A stretch of 43,249 nucleotides of DNA from Candidatus Saccharimonadota bacterium (GTDB lineage Bacteria; Patescibacteriota; Saccharimonadia; Saccharimonadales; Saccharimonadaceae), in NCBI GenBank assembly GCA_017516075.1, contig JAFWDS010000007.1:1-43249 (forward strand), given 5' to 3'. The notes under the pieces were generated by a model that saw only the letters and a list, made by a program, of their open reading frames with translations, searched no databases and was not told where the DNA came from. A program made the position numbers and the translations under genes. This document shows positions 1 through 8,480 of this stretch, one piece after another. Position 1 is the stretch's first letter; each line of letters begins with the position of its first letter.

Positions 1-10
1 GCGTCATTCG

Positions 11-38
11 GAAAAAGAAAAGCAAGCTTTTCTTTTTC
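11..38. repeat. Perfect A/T-rich palindrome
   Basis: Two 13-base arms (11-23 and 26-38) are perfect reverse complements around a 2-base centre. A second hairpin of 8-base arms lies at 57-75. No gene is recognised in 1-93. These could be terminator remnants of a gene left of the window. Confidence 0.5.
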
Positions 39-93
39 ACTCGTTTCCTTGAAAGTGCGAACCCTTCGGGTTCGCCCTCCCGCCAGAGCCACA

Positions 94-139
94 AGATAAG
101 ATAAAAAATAAGCCCCAATGGGCTTGTTTTTTATCTTAT
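94..139 (-). terminator. Terminator downstream of tRNA-Glu
   Basis: A long inverted repeat with GGGC-rich core (arms near 96-114 and 119-137) is followed by T-rich sequence on both strands. It lies just past the 3' end of the minus-strand tRNA-Glu, so it probably ends that transcript and may work in both directions. Confidence 0.6.
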
Positions 140-142
140 TGA

Positions 143-216
143 TGATTCCGGCGGGAGTCGAACCCGCGATTTTCTGGATGAGAACCAGACGTCCTGGACC
201 ACTAGACGACGGAACC
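143..216 (-). tRNA. tRNA-Glu (anticodon CTC)
   Basis: Read on the minus strand, a 7-bp acceptor stem (GGTTCCG with CGGAATC, one G-T pair), the D-arm CGTCTAGTGGTCCAGGACG, an anticodon arm TCTGG-TTCTCAT-CCAGA and a T-arm CGCGGGTTCGACTCCCGC are all visible. The anticodon is CTC, which reads GAG glutamate codons. The discriminator is A and no CCA is encoded. The amino acid is also the substrate of gltX encoded about 2.5 kb away. Confidence 0.92.
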
Positions 217-226
217 AAATGAGGAA

Positions 227-379
227 TTTAAAACAAAACTTGTTTTGTTTTAAAGAACGAATGTCGGTTACAGTACGAGCGAAGCGAGTACGGAACCAAA
301 TCGAAACGAACACCCCCACACAACACAGACGCAAACCGTCCATATATCAAGTACGGACCTAAGGGGGGTTAGGTCCGTA
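227..379. repeat. Three intergenic inverted repeats
   Basis: Between tRNA-Glu and the DUF3048 gene are a perfect 13-base-arm A/T palindrome (227-254), a GTAC...GTAC hairpin (271-289) and a 10-base-arm hairpin with a GGGGGG loop (354-379). None has a good U-tract. The last one lies 23 bases past the stop of the DUF3048 gene on its downstream side and may protect or end its mRNA. No coding sequence is seen here. Confidence 0.5.
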
Positions 380-401
380 ACCCTATTATAGCACAAATAA
401 T

Positions 402-1628
402 TTAATATTCAATACCTCCATAGTTCGGAATTGCCGAAACAAACGTCTGCCCCGGTGCTAGTTTAATCTCTTCCCCGTCCTTATTAAAGAATTTAATCTG
501 ATCTTTTTGGGTATCTTTGCGCCAAGTTCCCTGCACCACATCGCCATTTTGGAAAATCACCACATTCCCCGTCCCCGAAGTCGTAATATCTTCATGATAA
601 TTATCAGAAGCGCGTTTTTCGTTCACTACCATCGCCACTACCACCGAAGGCGCCATCTGCTTTAGCTCGCATAGTCCCTCCGGATCTTTTTTGCCCAAAT
701 CTTCTTCTGGGCAGACATACACATCGTGCGCGTTGCCATTTCCGTAGCTCCGCATATATTTATTGCTTGCCACATCGTAATCATATTTCACATTAAAAGT
801 CGGCGAACTACCAAACCGCAGATTAATCACGCTCACCTTTGGCGTCAATTCGCTGGTATTTTTTTCGGTTCCCTGCAAAATATCCAACTTCTCGGTCACC
901 AGATTGTCCACCATCTGCTTGCGCGCCTCCCGCGGAGTCATACGATTAAATCCCTTGATATCTGAAGTCAAATACCCATGATTCGTATTAAATTGTTTCA
1001 AAAGCGTAGGCGTAGTAAATAAATTATTCCACCTTCTCTCTCCGTGCGTACCGCGATACATATAAGTATAATCTTCGGTCAAATCCCGGTATCCACCCCG
1101 AGAAACCGCTGCCAGCGCATCAGCAGCGCCACCAGCATGCACAATCGTACAATCAAAAGGCGTATCCCAGTCTAGATAATACATCCGAAGCGAGCGAATC
1201 GGCCCAATCACTGCACTAGTTGGCTCCTGATAAATCGCCGCAAAACGTGTAATCCCAGCCTCCGCAATCGCCTCAAAAATCACGCCAGCTTGGGTTAACC
1301 CCACTTGTGGTCGCGCCCCATCGGTGCCGTTTGGAGTCTGAATACAATAAGCTGGTAAATTCTTTTCAGTCGTACTTGCGACTAGCTCCCCGGTCAAATC
1401 ACTGTAGACCTCCGCTTCTGGGCTACTTGACGGAATTTTAGGAAAGGTCAATTCGGCTATTTCTGCCTCCGGCTTCAAAAGCCCGACTAGAAGGCACGCC
1501 ACTCCCCCCACCAAAAACACCAAGCCCAAAATAAAAAACACCAACCATTTTTTCTTGCCTTTTTCTTGCTCGACTTTTAAAGGAGCCACCACCGCGCCCC
1601 CGAGAGTTTGAGAAGTTTTCTCTTGCAT
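402..1628 (-). CDS. DUF3048 domain protein (YerB-like), membrane-anchored
   Basis: A 408-residue protein with one N-terminal membrane segment (about residues 28-51) and the rest probably outside the cell. The body matches the DUF3048/YerB family: 'ARPQVGLTQAGVIFEAIAEA' followed by GITRFAAIY and an IGPIRSLR segment is the characteristic core. The family has no firmly established function; in Bacillus YerB is a putative lipoprotein. This copy has a transmembrane anchor and no lipobox. The start is supported by an SD site, AAAGGAAG, 5 bases before ATG. It is divergent from the secreted-protein gene at 1739, and promoters for both lie in the A/T-rich 1629-1738 gap. Confidence 0.85.
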   Translation of the reverse strand: MQEKTSQTLGGAVVAPLKVEQEKGKKKWLVFFILGLVFLVGGVACLLVGLLKPEAEIAELTFPKIPSSSPEAEVYSDLTGELVASTTEKNLPAYCIQTPNGTDGARPQVGLTQAGVIFEAIAEAGITRFAAIYQEPTSAVIGPIRSLRMYYLDWDTPFDCTIVHAGGAADALAAVSRGGYRDLTEDYTYMYRGTHGERRWNNLFTTPTLLKQFNTNHGYLTSDIKGFNRMTPREARKQMVDNLVTEKLDILQGTEKNTSELTPKVSVINLRFGSSPTFNVKYDYDVASNKYMRSYGNGNAHDVYVCPEEDLGKKDPEGLCELKQMAPSVVVAMVVNEKRASDNYHEDITTSGTGNVVIFQNGDVVQGTWRKDTQKDQIKFFNKDGEEIKLAPGQTFVSAIPNYGGIEY

Positions 1629-1720
1629 TTTCGCTTCCTTTATAGATTAAATATTACAAACAAAAGTTTTTCCACTACTTTTTACAATTTTAACATAAAA
1701 AGTTTCATATTTTTAAAAAA

Positions 1721-1738
1721 GTGTGTTACAATAGGTTT
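1721..1738 (+). promoter_or_regulatory. Extended -10 promoter for a leaderless mRNA
   Basis: TGTGTTACAAT has its hexamer at 1727-1732 and ends 6 bases before ATG 1739, so transcription should start on the A of the start codon. The box reads in frame as C-Y-N, which makes a false 6-residue N-terminal extension possible. Confidence 0.7.
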
Positions 1739-2692
1739 ATGGTTAAACATGTTTCGAAGGTCATAATCGGATCGGTCTGCATTCTTGCTGTAGCATCAAC
1801 TGCTGGCGCGATGTCTACGCACGCAACCGAGCAAAATACAAATTTTCAAGTAAATGTTAGAGACTCGCTAGCGGTATCCATTACTACACCTTCAGAATGG
1901 GCGAGCGGCAACGTCAATACATTTCTATGCAATCAAGTCAGAGTGCAAGCTACCAGTAATGCGCCAGGCATCACTATGTCCATGCATTCCAAGTCCACTA
2001 GTACTTCGCTGACAAATACCAGCAAAAACACCGAGACTCTCCCGACTCTCGCCAGCAGTTCTACGCGCTCCAGCTTCCCAGCCAATTATTGGGGATTTTC
2101 TACCGATGACACAGATTGCGAGACCGGCACCAGTACTTATCAGCAAGTCAAAGCCTCCAACGAAACTCCATCCACACTATTTACTAGCAACGTAGCCACA
2201 ACGCACACTCAAAACGTCTACTTCGGTGCCAAGGCCGACATGGGCCAGGCTTCTGGCACCTACGCCGGTATCGTAGTTATTGATGTAGTCACTGGCGTAA
2301 TTGACAACAGCACCAACCCTGTCACTCCTACCAATCCAGCTCAGCCAAACAACTCTTACGAAGTTGCCACCTATAGACCTTCTCCGGTTGGTAACAGCTC
2401 TAGAGGTGTCACTACCTACACTTACCGCCGCACCGCCGGCTCGGGTTCTACTGCTACTACCACCACGACCACCGAAGTTAGCGAAGATAACAACGTTAGT
2501 GCCTATGCTGGCTACACTCCGCCTCAAGGTGTTGTCAACTCTACATCCTCATCCATTAGCGAAGGCTCGCCACTTGCTGCCGGTCTTGCCGCTACAGCAG
2601 GCGTAGCTGCCACCTCCGGCATCCTGTTCTTTGTCCTAGCCAAACGCCGTGATGACGACGACGAAGAAGATGGCCAAACCCCGCAGCAGTAG
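1739..2692 (+). CDS. Secreted protein with C-terminal membrane anchor
   Basis: A 317-residue protein. The N-terminus is a signal peptide (K-rich start, hydrophobic stretch to about residue 24, then A-rich cleavage region). The middle is a Thr/Ser/Asn-rich beta-type domain with two conserved Cys. A Pro/Asn linker (PVTPTNPAQPNN) and a low-complexity Thr run follow. The end is a hydrophobic segment (AAGLAATAGVAATSG...) and a tail KRRDDDDEEDG. This is the layout of a cell-surface anchored protein, although I see no LPxTG motif. It distantly resembles the N-terminal domain of the FISUMP proteins at 11423 and 35521, and is probably a surface adhesin or pilin-like subunit. ATG 1739 is preferred over an upstream GTG because the promoter occupies that stretch. 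Confidence 0.8.
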   Translation: MVKHVSKVIIGSVCILAVASTAGAMSTHATEQNTNFQVNVRDSLAVSITTPSEWASGNVNTFLCNQVRVQATSNAPGITMSMHSKSTSTSLTNTSKNTETLPTLASSSTRSSFPANYWGFSTDDTDCETGTSTYQQVKASNETPSTLFTSNVATTHTQNVYFGAKADMGQASGTYAGIVVIDVVTGVIDNSTNPVTPTNPAQPNNSYEVATYRPSPVGNSSRGVTTYTYRRTAGSGSTATTTTTTEVSEDNNVSAYAGYTPPQGVVNSTSSSISEGSPLAAGLAATAGVAATSGILFFVLAKRRDDDDEEDGQTPQQ

Positions 2693-2700
2693 ACATTAAT

Positions 2701-2718
2701 TGTGCTATAATATACTAC
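2701..2718 (+). promoter_or_regulatory. Extended -10 promoter of gltX (leaderless)
   Basis: TGTGCTATAAT with hexamer 2706-2711 and a 7-base gap to ATG 2719. No SD site is present. Confidence 0.7.
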
Positions 2719-4158
2719 ATGAAAGTAGTAACTAGATTTGCACCGAGTCCCACCGGTTATATTCACATTGGCAACGTTCGTTCAGCGATTTATCCCTATC
2801 TCCTAGCCAAACAAAACGCCGGCAAAATGATTTTGCGCATCGAAGATACCGATCGCGAGCGATACGTAGAGGGTGCCACCGAGCTCATCGAAGATACGCT
2901 AGAGTGGCTAGGTCTCAACTGGGATGAAGGCCCCATCATCGGCGGCCCACATGCCCCCTATTTTCAGAGCGAAAGAAAATCCATTTATCACGACTACGCT
3001 CGTAGACTAATCGAATCCGGTCGAGCCTACGCAGACCCCACTCCGTCGGAAGAAATCGCCAAATACCGCGAAAAATGCAGTAAAGAAAAAATCCCTTTCC
3101 TCTACCGCAATTTCCGCCCAGAAAACACTCCCGAGTGGGAGCCTGGTATTCCGCTTCGTTTCAAAGCCGAGCCCAAAGAATACGCTTGGCACGACGAAGT
3201 AATGGGCGACATGCATGCCGGCCCCGAAGTCCTGGATGACATTATTCTCATCAAAAAAGATGGCTACCCCACCTATAACTTTGCTCATATTGTTGACGAC
3301 GCCGAAATGGGCGTCACTCATGTCATGCGTGGCGTTGAATACCTTTCTAGCACACCTAATTATCTTGCTCTCTATGAAGCCTTGAATCTAGAGCGACCCA
3401 AGCTTGTTTCCCTGCCGCATATTTTGGCTCCCACCGGCAACAAAAAACTCGGCAAACGTGACGGCGCAAAATCCGTCACTGAGTATCGCGACGACGGCGT
3501 GCTCGCCGAAGCCATGCTAAACTACCTAGCATGTCTAGGATGGAATGATGGTACCGAGCAGGAAATCTACACCAAAGACCAGCTTATCAAGAATTTCTCC
3601 CTAGAGCGCATTCAGAGTTCCGGTGCGCGTTACGATGAGACCAAACTCCTCTGGTATAGTGGTCAATGGATTCGCAAAATCTTCGACGAACAAGGCGTGG
3701 ACGTTTTGTACGAAAGAACTGCTGGTTTTTGGCCAGAAGTCGCCGATAACTTCAACAATGATTACAAACGCCGAGTTCTCTCTATTATCTACGACAGATT
3801 AAAAACCCTATCTGATCTTCGCGAAATGACTGCATACTTCTTTGCTGCTCCCGCTATAGACATAGATATGCTTCTCCAGAACAAATTCCTGAAGAAACTC
3901 TCCGAGGCAGAATTAGAATCCACCCTCAAAACTGTGATATCTGAGCTCACCAAACTCGAAGATTGGAATGCCGATTCCTTGCAGAATACTCTTAATAATC
4001 TACTAGAACTCACCAACAAAAAGCCAGCTGAATTATTTAGCCTAATTCGCATAGCGGTGAGTTTTGCGCCATTTAGTCCCGCTCTTAATCTTACATTAGA
4101 GGTTTTGGGTCGTGATGAATCGCTCGCGCGTCTAAATAGTGTTGCAAGAGCCATCTAG
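2719..4158 (+). CDS. gltX: Glutamyl-tRNA synthetase
   Basis: A 479-residue class I aminoacyl-tRNA synthetase that charges tRNA-Glu in the cytoplasm. The HIGH-type motif is FAPSPTGYIHIGNVR (residues 7-21) and the KMSKS-type motif is KKLGKR (about 242-247, K-L-G-K-R in place of the usual K-L-S-K-R). Length is normal for bacterial GluRS. If the genome lacks GlnRS it may also charge tRNA-Gln for amidation, but the window does not show this. The mRNA appears leaderless. The gene is convergent with the membrane-protein gene ending at 4228, with a hairpin terminator between them. Confidence 0.97.
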   Translation: MKVVTRFAPSPTGYIHIGNVRSAIYPYLLAKQNAGKMILRIEDTDRERYVEGATELIEDTLEWLGLNWDEGPIIGGPHAPYFQSERKSIYHDYARRLIESGRAYADPTPSEEIAKYREKCSKEKIPFLYRNFRPENTPEWEPGIPLRFKAEPKEYAWHDEVMGDMHAGPEVLDDIILIKKDGYPTYNFAHIVDDAEMGVTHVMRGVEYLSSTPNYLALYEALNLERPKLVSLPHILAPTGNKKLGKRDGAKSVTEYRDDGVLAEAMLNYLACLGWNDGTEQEIYTKDQLIKNFSLERIQSSGARYDETKLLWYSGQWIRKIFDEQGVDVLYERTAGFWPEVADNFNNDYKRRVLSIIYDRLKTLSDLREMTAYFFAAPAIDIDMLLQNKFLKKLSEAELESTLKTVISELTKLEDWNADSLQNTLNNLLELTNKKPAELFSLIRIAVSFAPFSPALNLTLEVLGRDESLARLNSVARAI

Positions 4159-4186
4159 CACTATTTAGTAGCGTTTCTAACACCAA

Positions 4187-4216
4187 CAAAAAAGCGAGGC
4201 TCTAGACTACCCTCGC
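4187..4216 (-). terminator. Terminator between convergent genes
   Basis: GCGAGG (4194-4199) pairs with CCTCGC (4211-4216). On the minus strand a run of seven T follows directly, so it ends the 283-aa gene; it also lies 28 bases after gltX. Confidence 0.75.
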
Positions 4217-4227
4217 CTTAGTATTGT

Positions 4228-5079
4228 TTATAATGAAGTGGCAATCGAACGAATTTGTTTATTAGTAAGCGTTCCGGAAGTAGTCTTTATCTTGAACAGT
4301 ATTCCGCCATTCACCCAAGCGGCATCATTTCCGCTAATATAAATTGTTAGCCCTTGCTCGCGTACTATAGTGTAGTTCTCTCCAAAGGCATCTTTGACAT
4401 AATTAGTCAGTAAGGCATTGGAATCCCAAGACGATTTTTCTTCATAAAGTGAAAATGCGTCACCGGTGCTACTATTCGTGAAGTCCAAAGTCACCTGCCC
4501 CTCTTCAGAAGTAATACTAGAAATGGAATAATCCCTCGGCACAAAACCCGGATACGAGGCGTTGATGCCAGTTTGCATCGCCGCAACCTTCAAAGAAATA
4601 TCCGGCATATTGAGATTTACAAAATAAACAATTGCAAATACCGCTGCCGCTGCGCATCCCAGCGCCAACATCACGCGTCCAAATCCAAAATGCATCTTGG
4701 TTTTCTTTTTAGACTCCTGCATCTCTTCCTGATTAACAATGTTTGCTGATGCTAATGCTTTCTGGATGGCTTGCTCTTTTAGTTCGGTTGCAGTCAGTTT
4801 CTTTTGGATAGGCTGGCTCGCCGTCATGCGTTCGCGCATACGTGTACTTGCGGTCTGCTGCAACGGATGAACTGTGGCAGGCTCAATTGGCTGAGTGCCG
4901 ACCATAGTTCTCTTGCTACTCATCGGGGTATTAAAATGCTTCACTTGGGGACTCTTGGCAATTCCAGCTACTGTATTACATCTAGCCGGTTTCTTGACAT
5001 ACTTCCTATTTAGAGTTGTGGAAGTTTTTACCTTTCTACGCGCCACCATCGCTTGCTGATTGGATTCGCTCTTTTGCAT
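4228..5079 (-). CDS. Membrane protein with DUF4367-like C-terminal domain
   Basis: A 283-residue protein. Residues 1-130 are basic, Gln/Thr-rich and probably disordered in the cytoplasm. A single membrane segment covers about 134-154. The outer part (about 155-283) contains YPGFVPRDYSISSI and a terminal stretch with GLTIYISGNDAAWVNGGILF and IRSIATSL. This pattern, a one-pass protein ending in a W-x-N-G-x-x-Y/F strand, resembles DUF4367 domains, which are found at the end of some anti-sigma-like and envelope proteins. The function is unknown. The SD GAGGT lies 6 bases before ATG. It is divergent from the PEGA gene at 5190. Confidence 0.75.
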   Translation of the reverse strand: MQKSESNQQAMVARRKVKTSTTLNRKYVKKPARCNTVAGIAKSPQVKHFNTPMSSKRTMVGTQPIEPATVHPLQQTASTRMRERMTASQPIQKKLTATELKEQAIQKALASANIVNQEEMQESKKKTKMHFGFGRVMLALGCAAAAVFAIVYFVNLNMPDISLKVAAMQTGINASYPGFVPRDYSISSITSEEGQVTLDFTNSSTGDAFSLYEEKSSWDSNALLTNYVKDAFGENYTIVREQGLTIYISGNDAAWVNGGILFKIKTTSGTLTNKQIRSIATSL

Positions 5080-5150
5080 TTTTTACCTCGATTATTCTTA
5101 TTCAATAATACTATTGTTTTTTTAAAAAAGCAATAGCTAAATTAGACGTT

Positions 5151-5171
5151 TTTTGTGATATAATAATCATA
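5151..5171 (+). promoter_or_regulatory. Extended -10 promoter of the PEGA gene
   Basis: TTTTGTGATATAAT with hexamer 5159-5164. The predicted start near 5171 gives a 19-base leader without an SD site before ATG 5190. Confidence 0.6.
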
Positions 5172-5189
5172 GATATTTAAGCATATTTT

Positions 5190-6671
5190 ATGAACTCAGA
5201 AAAACGTCAAAAACGCCAAAGTCTTAGAATTATTGCTTCCGAAGTAATAATGGTCATTGCTGTCATTGCAATCGTATCAGTTTTGGCATTAATAGTTTCG
5301 GGATACTGGCTAAACTCTGATTTTACCGTAGAACGTCAGGGTCTGCTCCAAGTTTTTTCCGAGCCGACCGGTGCCGAAGTCCTGATAGACGGCAAATCAT
5401 CCTGGATGCAGCGCACCAACACTTCCAAAGTCCTTTCGAGCGGCGAGCACGAAGTATCGCTATCAAAAGAAGGCTACGACACCTGGTCCAAAACCATCAA
5501 TATCACCGAAGGATTATTATATCGTCTAAATTATCCCAGATTATTCCTCAAAGACCGCCGTCCAGAAAAAGCCCTGAATGCCACGAACGCCACTTTTGCT
5601 ACGATTTCCCCCGATCAAAACACCCTGCTCGTCACCAACAACACTACCGAGTGGCAAATCGTCAAAATAGACAACGACACTCTTTCGCCCAAGACTATCG
5701 ACATCTCGCCCTATTTTTCTGGAGTAAGTCTTGCCGAAGGCGCCACGGTGGGTTTGTTCAGTGGCACGATTCTCCAAGCTGATTGGGACGAAAATAATAG
5801 TCACATCCTTTTTAAAATTAGCAGTAGCGATGTTATCGAATGGGTTTTGCTCAATGTTGAAAAACCTACCGAAAGCATCAATCTCACCAAGGAGTTTGGT
5901 GCAGACTTCGCTTCAATAGACATTATTGACCATTCCGCCAATACTCTTCTAGCTGTTCGTAATCAAAATCTGCACAAGATTGACGTCCCTAGCAAAGCTA
6001 TCTCTTCAATTCTCGTAGAAAACATTATCTCCTACGACCATTTCGAAAACGAACTATTTTATATCGCAAAACAAAGCGCGGCCAAAACCTCCGAAACCTC
6101 CGAAGTGTCCGAAACCACCCAAACACCTAACGCCCCCGAGACTCCCGAAACCAACCCGCCTGCCTCGTATGTGTATGGGCTTACCAAGCTTGGTGGCTCT
6201 GAGATAAAAGAGCTAGCGACCACCATATCGCCAGCCAAAGTCGCCATCAGTAAGTTTTACGAAAACGAATATTTGACCACTATACAAGAAAACCAAATCG
6301 TTCTACACAACAAGCAAAACTACGACGACATCACCGAATATCAGCTAAGCTTCACGCCAGAACATGTCAAAGTCGGCTACCACGGCGAATTTATCCTGAT
6401 GTGGAATGGTTCTCAGATTGCTTCGCTAGATATGGAGTTAGGTCAAATTCGCGAGTGGCGAATAGAAAACGAGCACTTTGGTTGGTTGGATAACAACATG
6501 TTATATACGATGCAAGACGGGGATTTAATCGTCTATGATTTTGATGGTCTCAATCGTCGCACGCTCGCCAAGAACGTTTCCGGTCATTTTCCTGCCGGTA
6601 TCACCGACAATAAATGGCTCTATTATTTTAGTGATGGCGAATTAATGCGTGAATGGATAATTGAACACTAA
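5190..6671 (+). CDS. PEGA domain membrane protein
   Basis: A 493-residue protein with a short basic cytoplasmic start, one membrane segment (about 16-38) and a large outer part. A PEGA domain covers about 52-108: GLLQVFSEPTGAEVLIDG, then LSSGEHEVSLSKEGYDTWSK. PEGA domains are surface beta domains of unclear binding role. The rest (about 130-493) has repeated short beta-strand motifs such as TISPDQNTLLVTNN, ADWDENNSHILFKI and FGWLDNNMLYTMQDGDLIVYD, which suggest a beta-propeller. A Thr/Pro/Glu-rich linker occupies about 296-325. It may be an envelope-attached sensor or scaffold. It is convergent with the sortase gene at 6752, with an 8-base inverted repeat near 6693-6726 between them. Confidence 0.82.
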   Translation: MNSEKRQKRQSLRIIASEVIMVIAVIAIVSVLALIVSGYWLNSDFTVERQGLLQVFSEPTGAEVLIDGKSSWMQRTNTSKVLSSGEHEVSLSKEGYDTWSKTINITEGLLYRLNYPRLFLKDRRPEKALNATNATFATISPDQNTLLVTNNTTEWQIVKIDNDTLSPKTIDISPYFSGVSLAEGATVGLFSGTILQADWDENNSHILFKISSSDVIEWVLLNVEKPTESINLTKEFGADFASIDIIDHSANTLLAVRNQNLHKIDVPSKAISSILVENIISYDHFENELFYIAKQSAAKTSETSEVSETTQTPNAPETPETNPPASYVYGLTKLGGSEIKELATTISPAKVAISKFYENEYLTTIQENQIVLHNKQNYDDITEYQLSFTPEHVKVGYHGEFILMWNGSQIASLDMELGQIREWRIENEHFGWLDNNMLYTMQDGDLIVYDFDGLNRRTLAKNVSGHFPAGITDNKWLYYFSDGELMREWIIEH

Positions 6672-6751
6672 TTAATATACTATTGTTTTAATAAAAATAT
6701 TATGGATTTTTTGAGGCATCAAAAGGATAAATCCATTAGACTCAGTGTTTA

Positions 6752-7969
6752 CTATTGCCCGGTCAGGAAATTCCAAATCCCCTCAAAGAATGATGGTTCG
6801 TTTGCCGGCAATGCTACGTCTGTCTGCGGAGCCGGCTTGATTTCTTCCGCTTCTTCGGCTCCCTCGGTGCTCGGCGAAATTTGCTCTGCCGTCACTAGCA
6901 AACGATATCTAGAAGTCCCAAGCGGAGTACAAGTCACCAGAGTGAGCAAAGGCTTGTTGGTCTCAACTACCAATGCCGCAACATTAGAAGGGTCGACCAC
7001 TTCTTTTTTGGTCACGCGGTAAGTATAGCGTACTGAATTATAATTGACATAAATCAAATCGCCGTCTTCCAGTCTTTCTAGTCCAGAAAAGATGTATTTG
7101 TATGGATTGGAACTATAAACGTCGCCGGCCGAATGCCCAGTGATTACCAGATTGCCGATTTCACCCGGGTATGCGCTCGCCCCGGCAATACGGTAATGCG
7201 CCACGCCGTTATTCATCGCCGACATCACTTCGCTAAGAGCTATGCCAAAATGAACTGGTACGTCGATATTGAGCTTCGGAATAATCAACCGCGGTTCCGG
7301 GGAAACATCCTGGGTAATAGTCGGGTCAATCGCTTCGATTTGCGATGCCGGCGCATTCCCTGGCGACATATAAGCCATAATCGGCGCAAAAATCAAACGA
7401 TTGTATTGCAGAAAAAGAATCACTAACACCACTGCCACGCCAGCCAAGATCGGCGCCAAATGACGTTTGCGGCGTGTTTTTTTGGCGCTTTCAGTGGCTT
7501 TTTTTCGGATAATCTGGCGCAGTTTGCTCTCTCCTGCTATGCCTCTAGCAACCTCTTCCGCCGAATAATTTTCTTGCACGCTATGTCTAGTCCCCAGTGC
7601 TAGACCAGATTTTGCATCAATTTTTGCGCTCGATTTTGTGACCGAGCTAAGCAGTTCTTCTTCTTCGGCTTTTGCGCGCGCATCCTTCAGGCGCTCTTTG
7701 GCGATATAATCTCTAGCCGCCTGTGAATAATAGTCGCTGTAGTATTTTTGGTAGTAGTTTTGCCAAGCCGAATGGTATTTTTTCCATGACTCCGAATTGA
7801 TTTTCGAGGTAATTGGCTCGTCTTTCATGCGGGATGCGTTGCCGTTTGTGGTTTTCGCCGATTCATTTGCCGAACTAGCATAAGCAGCCAGAACTTTTTT
7901 TCTGGCTATTTGTGCTGCGGCTTGGCGAGCCAAGTCGGATGAAGACTGCCCACCATTTTCTGAATCCAT
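6752..7969 (-). CDS. Sortase family transpeptidase with long cytoplasmic N-terminus
   Basis: A 405-residue protein. Residues 1-168 are charged and rich in Ala, Lys and Tyr, probably cytoplasmic and partly helical. A membrane segment follows (about 171-188), then a sortase domain from LIIPKLNIDVPVHFG (228). Catalytic residues are visible: His279 in VITGHSAG, Cys347 in LLTLVTCTPLG and Arg354/356 in GTSRYRLLV. The TCTPLGTSRYRLLV signature is closest to class E or D sortases, which attach proteins to peptidoglycan or build pili. The 170-residue cytoplasmic extension is unusual, since most sortases have 10-40 residues there. Three candidate surface proteins lie in this window, but none shows a clear LPxTG signal, so the substrates are unknown. 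The mRNA is predicted leaderless. Confidence 0.92.
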   Translation of the reverse strand: MDSENGGQSSSDLARQAAAQIARKKVLAAYASSANESAKTTNGNASRMKDEPITSKINSESWKKYHSAWQNYYQKYYSDYYSQAARDYIAKERLKDARAKAEEEELLSSVTKSSAKIDAKSGLALGTRHSVQENYSAEEVARGIAGESKLRQIIRKKATESAKKTRRKRHLAPILAGVAVVLVILFLQYNRLIFAPIMAYMSPGNAPASQIEAIDPTITQDVSPEPRLIIPKLNIDVPVHFGIALSEVMSAMNNGVAHYRIAGASAYPGEIGNLVITGHSAGDVYSSNPYKYIFSGLERLEDGDLIYVNYNSVRYTYRVTKKEVVDPSNVAALVVETNKPLLTLVTCTPLGTSRYRLLVTAEQISPSTEGAEEAEEIKPAPQTDVALPANEPSFFEGIWNFLTGQ

Positions 7970-7986
7970 AGTATGATTATAGCATC
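7970..7986 (-). promoter_or_regulatory. Leaderless promoter of the sortase gene
   Basis: On the minus strand GATGCTATAAT ends 6 bases before the ATG (hexamer at plus positions 7976-7981). It is divergent from the tRNA-Leu promoter. Confidence 0.7.
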
Positions 7987-7998
7987 TTTTACCGATTT

Positions 7999-8010
7999 AT
8001 GCTATAATAT
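7999..8010 (+). promoter_or_regulatory. Extended -10 promoter of tRNA-Leu
   Basis: TATGCTATAAT with hexamer 8003-8008; the tRNA begins 8 bases later at 8017. Confidence 0.7.
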
Positions 8011-8016
8011 GTTAAG

Positions 8017-8101
8017 GCCCGAGTGGCGGAATTGGTATACGCGTTCGACTCAAAATCGAATGGAGTTATCCATGTGGGTTCAAGTCCCACCTCGGGCACC
8101 A
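8017..8101 (+). tRNA. tRNA-Leu (anticodon CAA)
   Basis: A class II tRNA of 85 bases. The acceptor stem GCCCGAG pairs with CTCGGGC. The anticodon arm is TTCGA-CTCAAAA-TCGAA, giving anticodon CAA (reads TTG). A variable arm with a short stem and a T-arm GTGGGTTCAAGTCCCAC follow, and CCA is encoded. It borders the accessory block at 8.1-11.3 kb, and tRNA 3' ends are common integration sites. I did not find a second copy of its 3' end at the other border. Confidence 0.95.
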
Positions 8102-8290
8102 AATCCGGACTTTTTGAAAAATCTTGCGCTTGAGGCGCATTTCTTATTGCCGAGCGTAGCTCGGAGCAAAGGCGAAAATGTGCTCGCGATGCGGGGGTCT
8201 TGGGGCCCATTTTCGTTTATTATCCGAGCGTCGCTCGGTGATAAAAAAGTCGCTTTGGTGAGCGCGGAAAATTTAAAACTAGTTCCGAAA
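8102..8290. other. Non-coding, hairpin-rich spacer after tRNA-Leu
   Basis: No convincing gene is present. Two related hairpins, CCGAGCGTAGCTCGG (about 8151-8165) and CCGAGCGTCGCTCGG (about 8227-8241), flank a central stem CGAAAATG / CATTTTCG (about 8172-8216). The three together can form a symmetrical cloverleaf. Base composition differs from nearby genes. The role is unknown. Confidence 0.5.
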
Positions 8291-8346
8291 TGGTGCAGTT
8301 TTATAATTCTGCTCGAACTTATTTTACTACTTATGATAAATAGATC
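8291..8346 (+). repeat. Left copy of a 56-bp inverted repeat
   Basis: This is the reverse complement of 11261-11316 at 54 of 56 positions. The two differences (8297 and 8310) pair with each other in a 4-bp stem, GCAG/CTGC here and GCGG/CCGC in the other copy. The repeats enclose 2.9 kb with four genes. Confidence 0.85.
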
Positions 8347-8411
8347 TTTATGATAAATACTCTATTTTTTTAGAAATAACTTTTATCGAACTCGGAGATA
8401 AATTGCATAAG

Positions 8412-8440
8412 TTGACAAATATTTTCTATTATGATATAAT
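8412..8440 (+). promoter_or_regulatory. Consensus sigma-70 promoter
   Basis: TTGACA (8412-8417), a 17-base spacer and TATAAT (8435-8440) preceded by TATGA. It serves the 124-aa gene, with a leader of about 34 bases. Confidence 0.8.
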
Positions 8441-8480
8441 GTAATGACATAATTATAGAAGGGGGTGAGCTTTAATTATT

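Noticed and set aside
40-92. A tRNA-like 3' end (GGGTTCG followed later by CCA) on the plus strand
   Set aside because: No matching acceptor, D- or anticodon arm could be built; it is better described as hairpins.
8193-8353. Plus-strand coding frame continuing after tRNA-Leu
   Set aside because: The frame starts inside the tRNA, has no SD site and covers the inverted repeat; composition is not coding-like.
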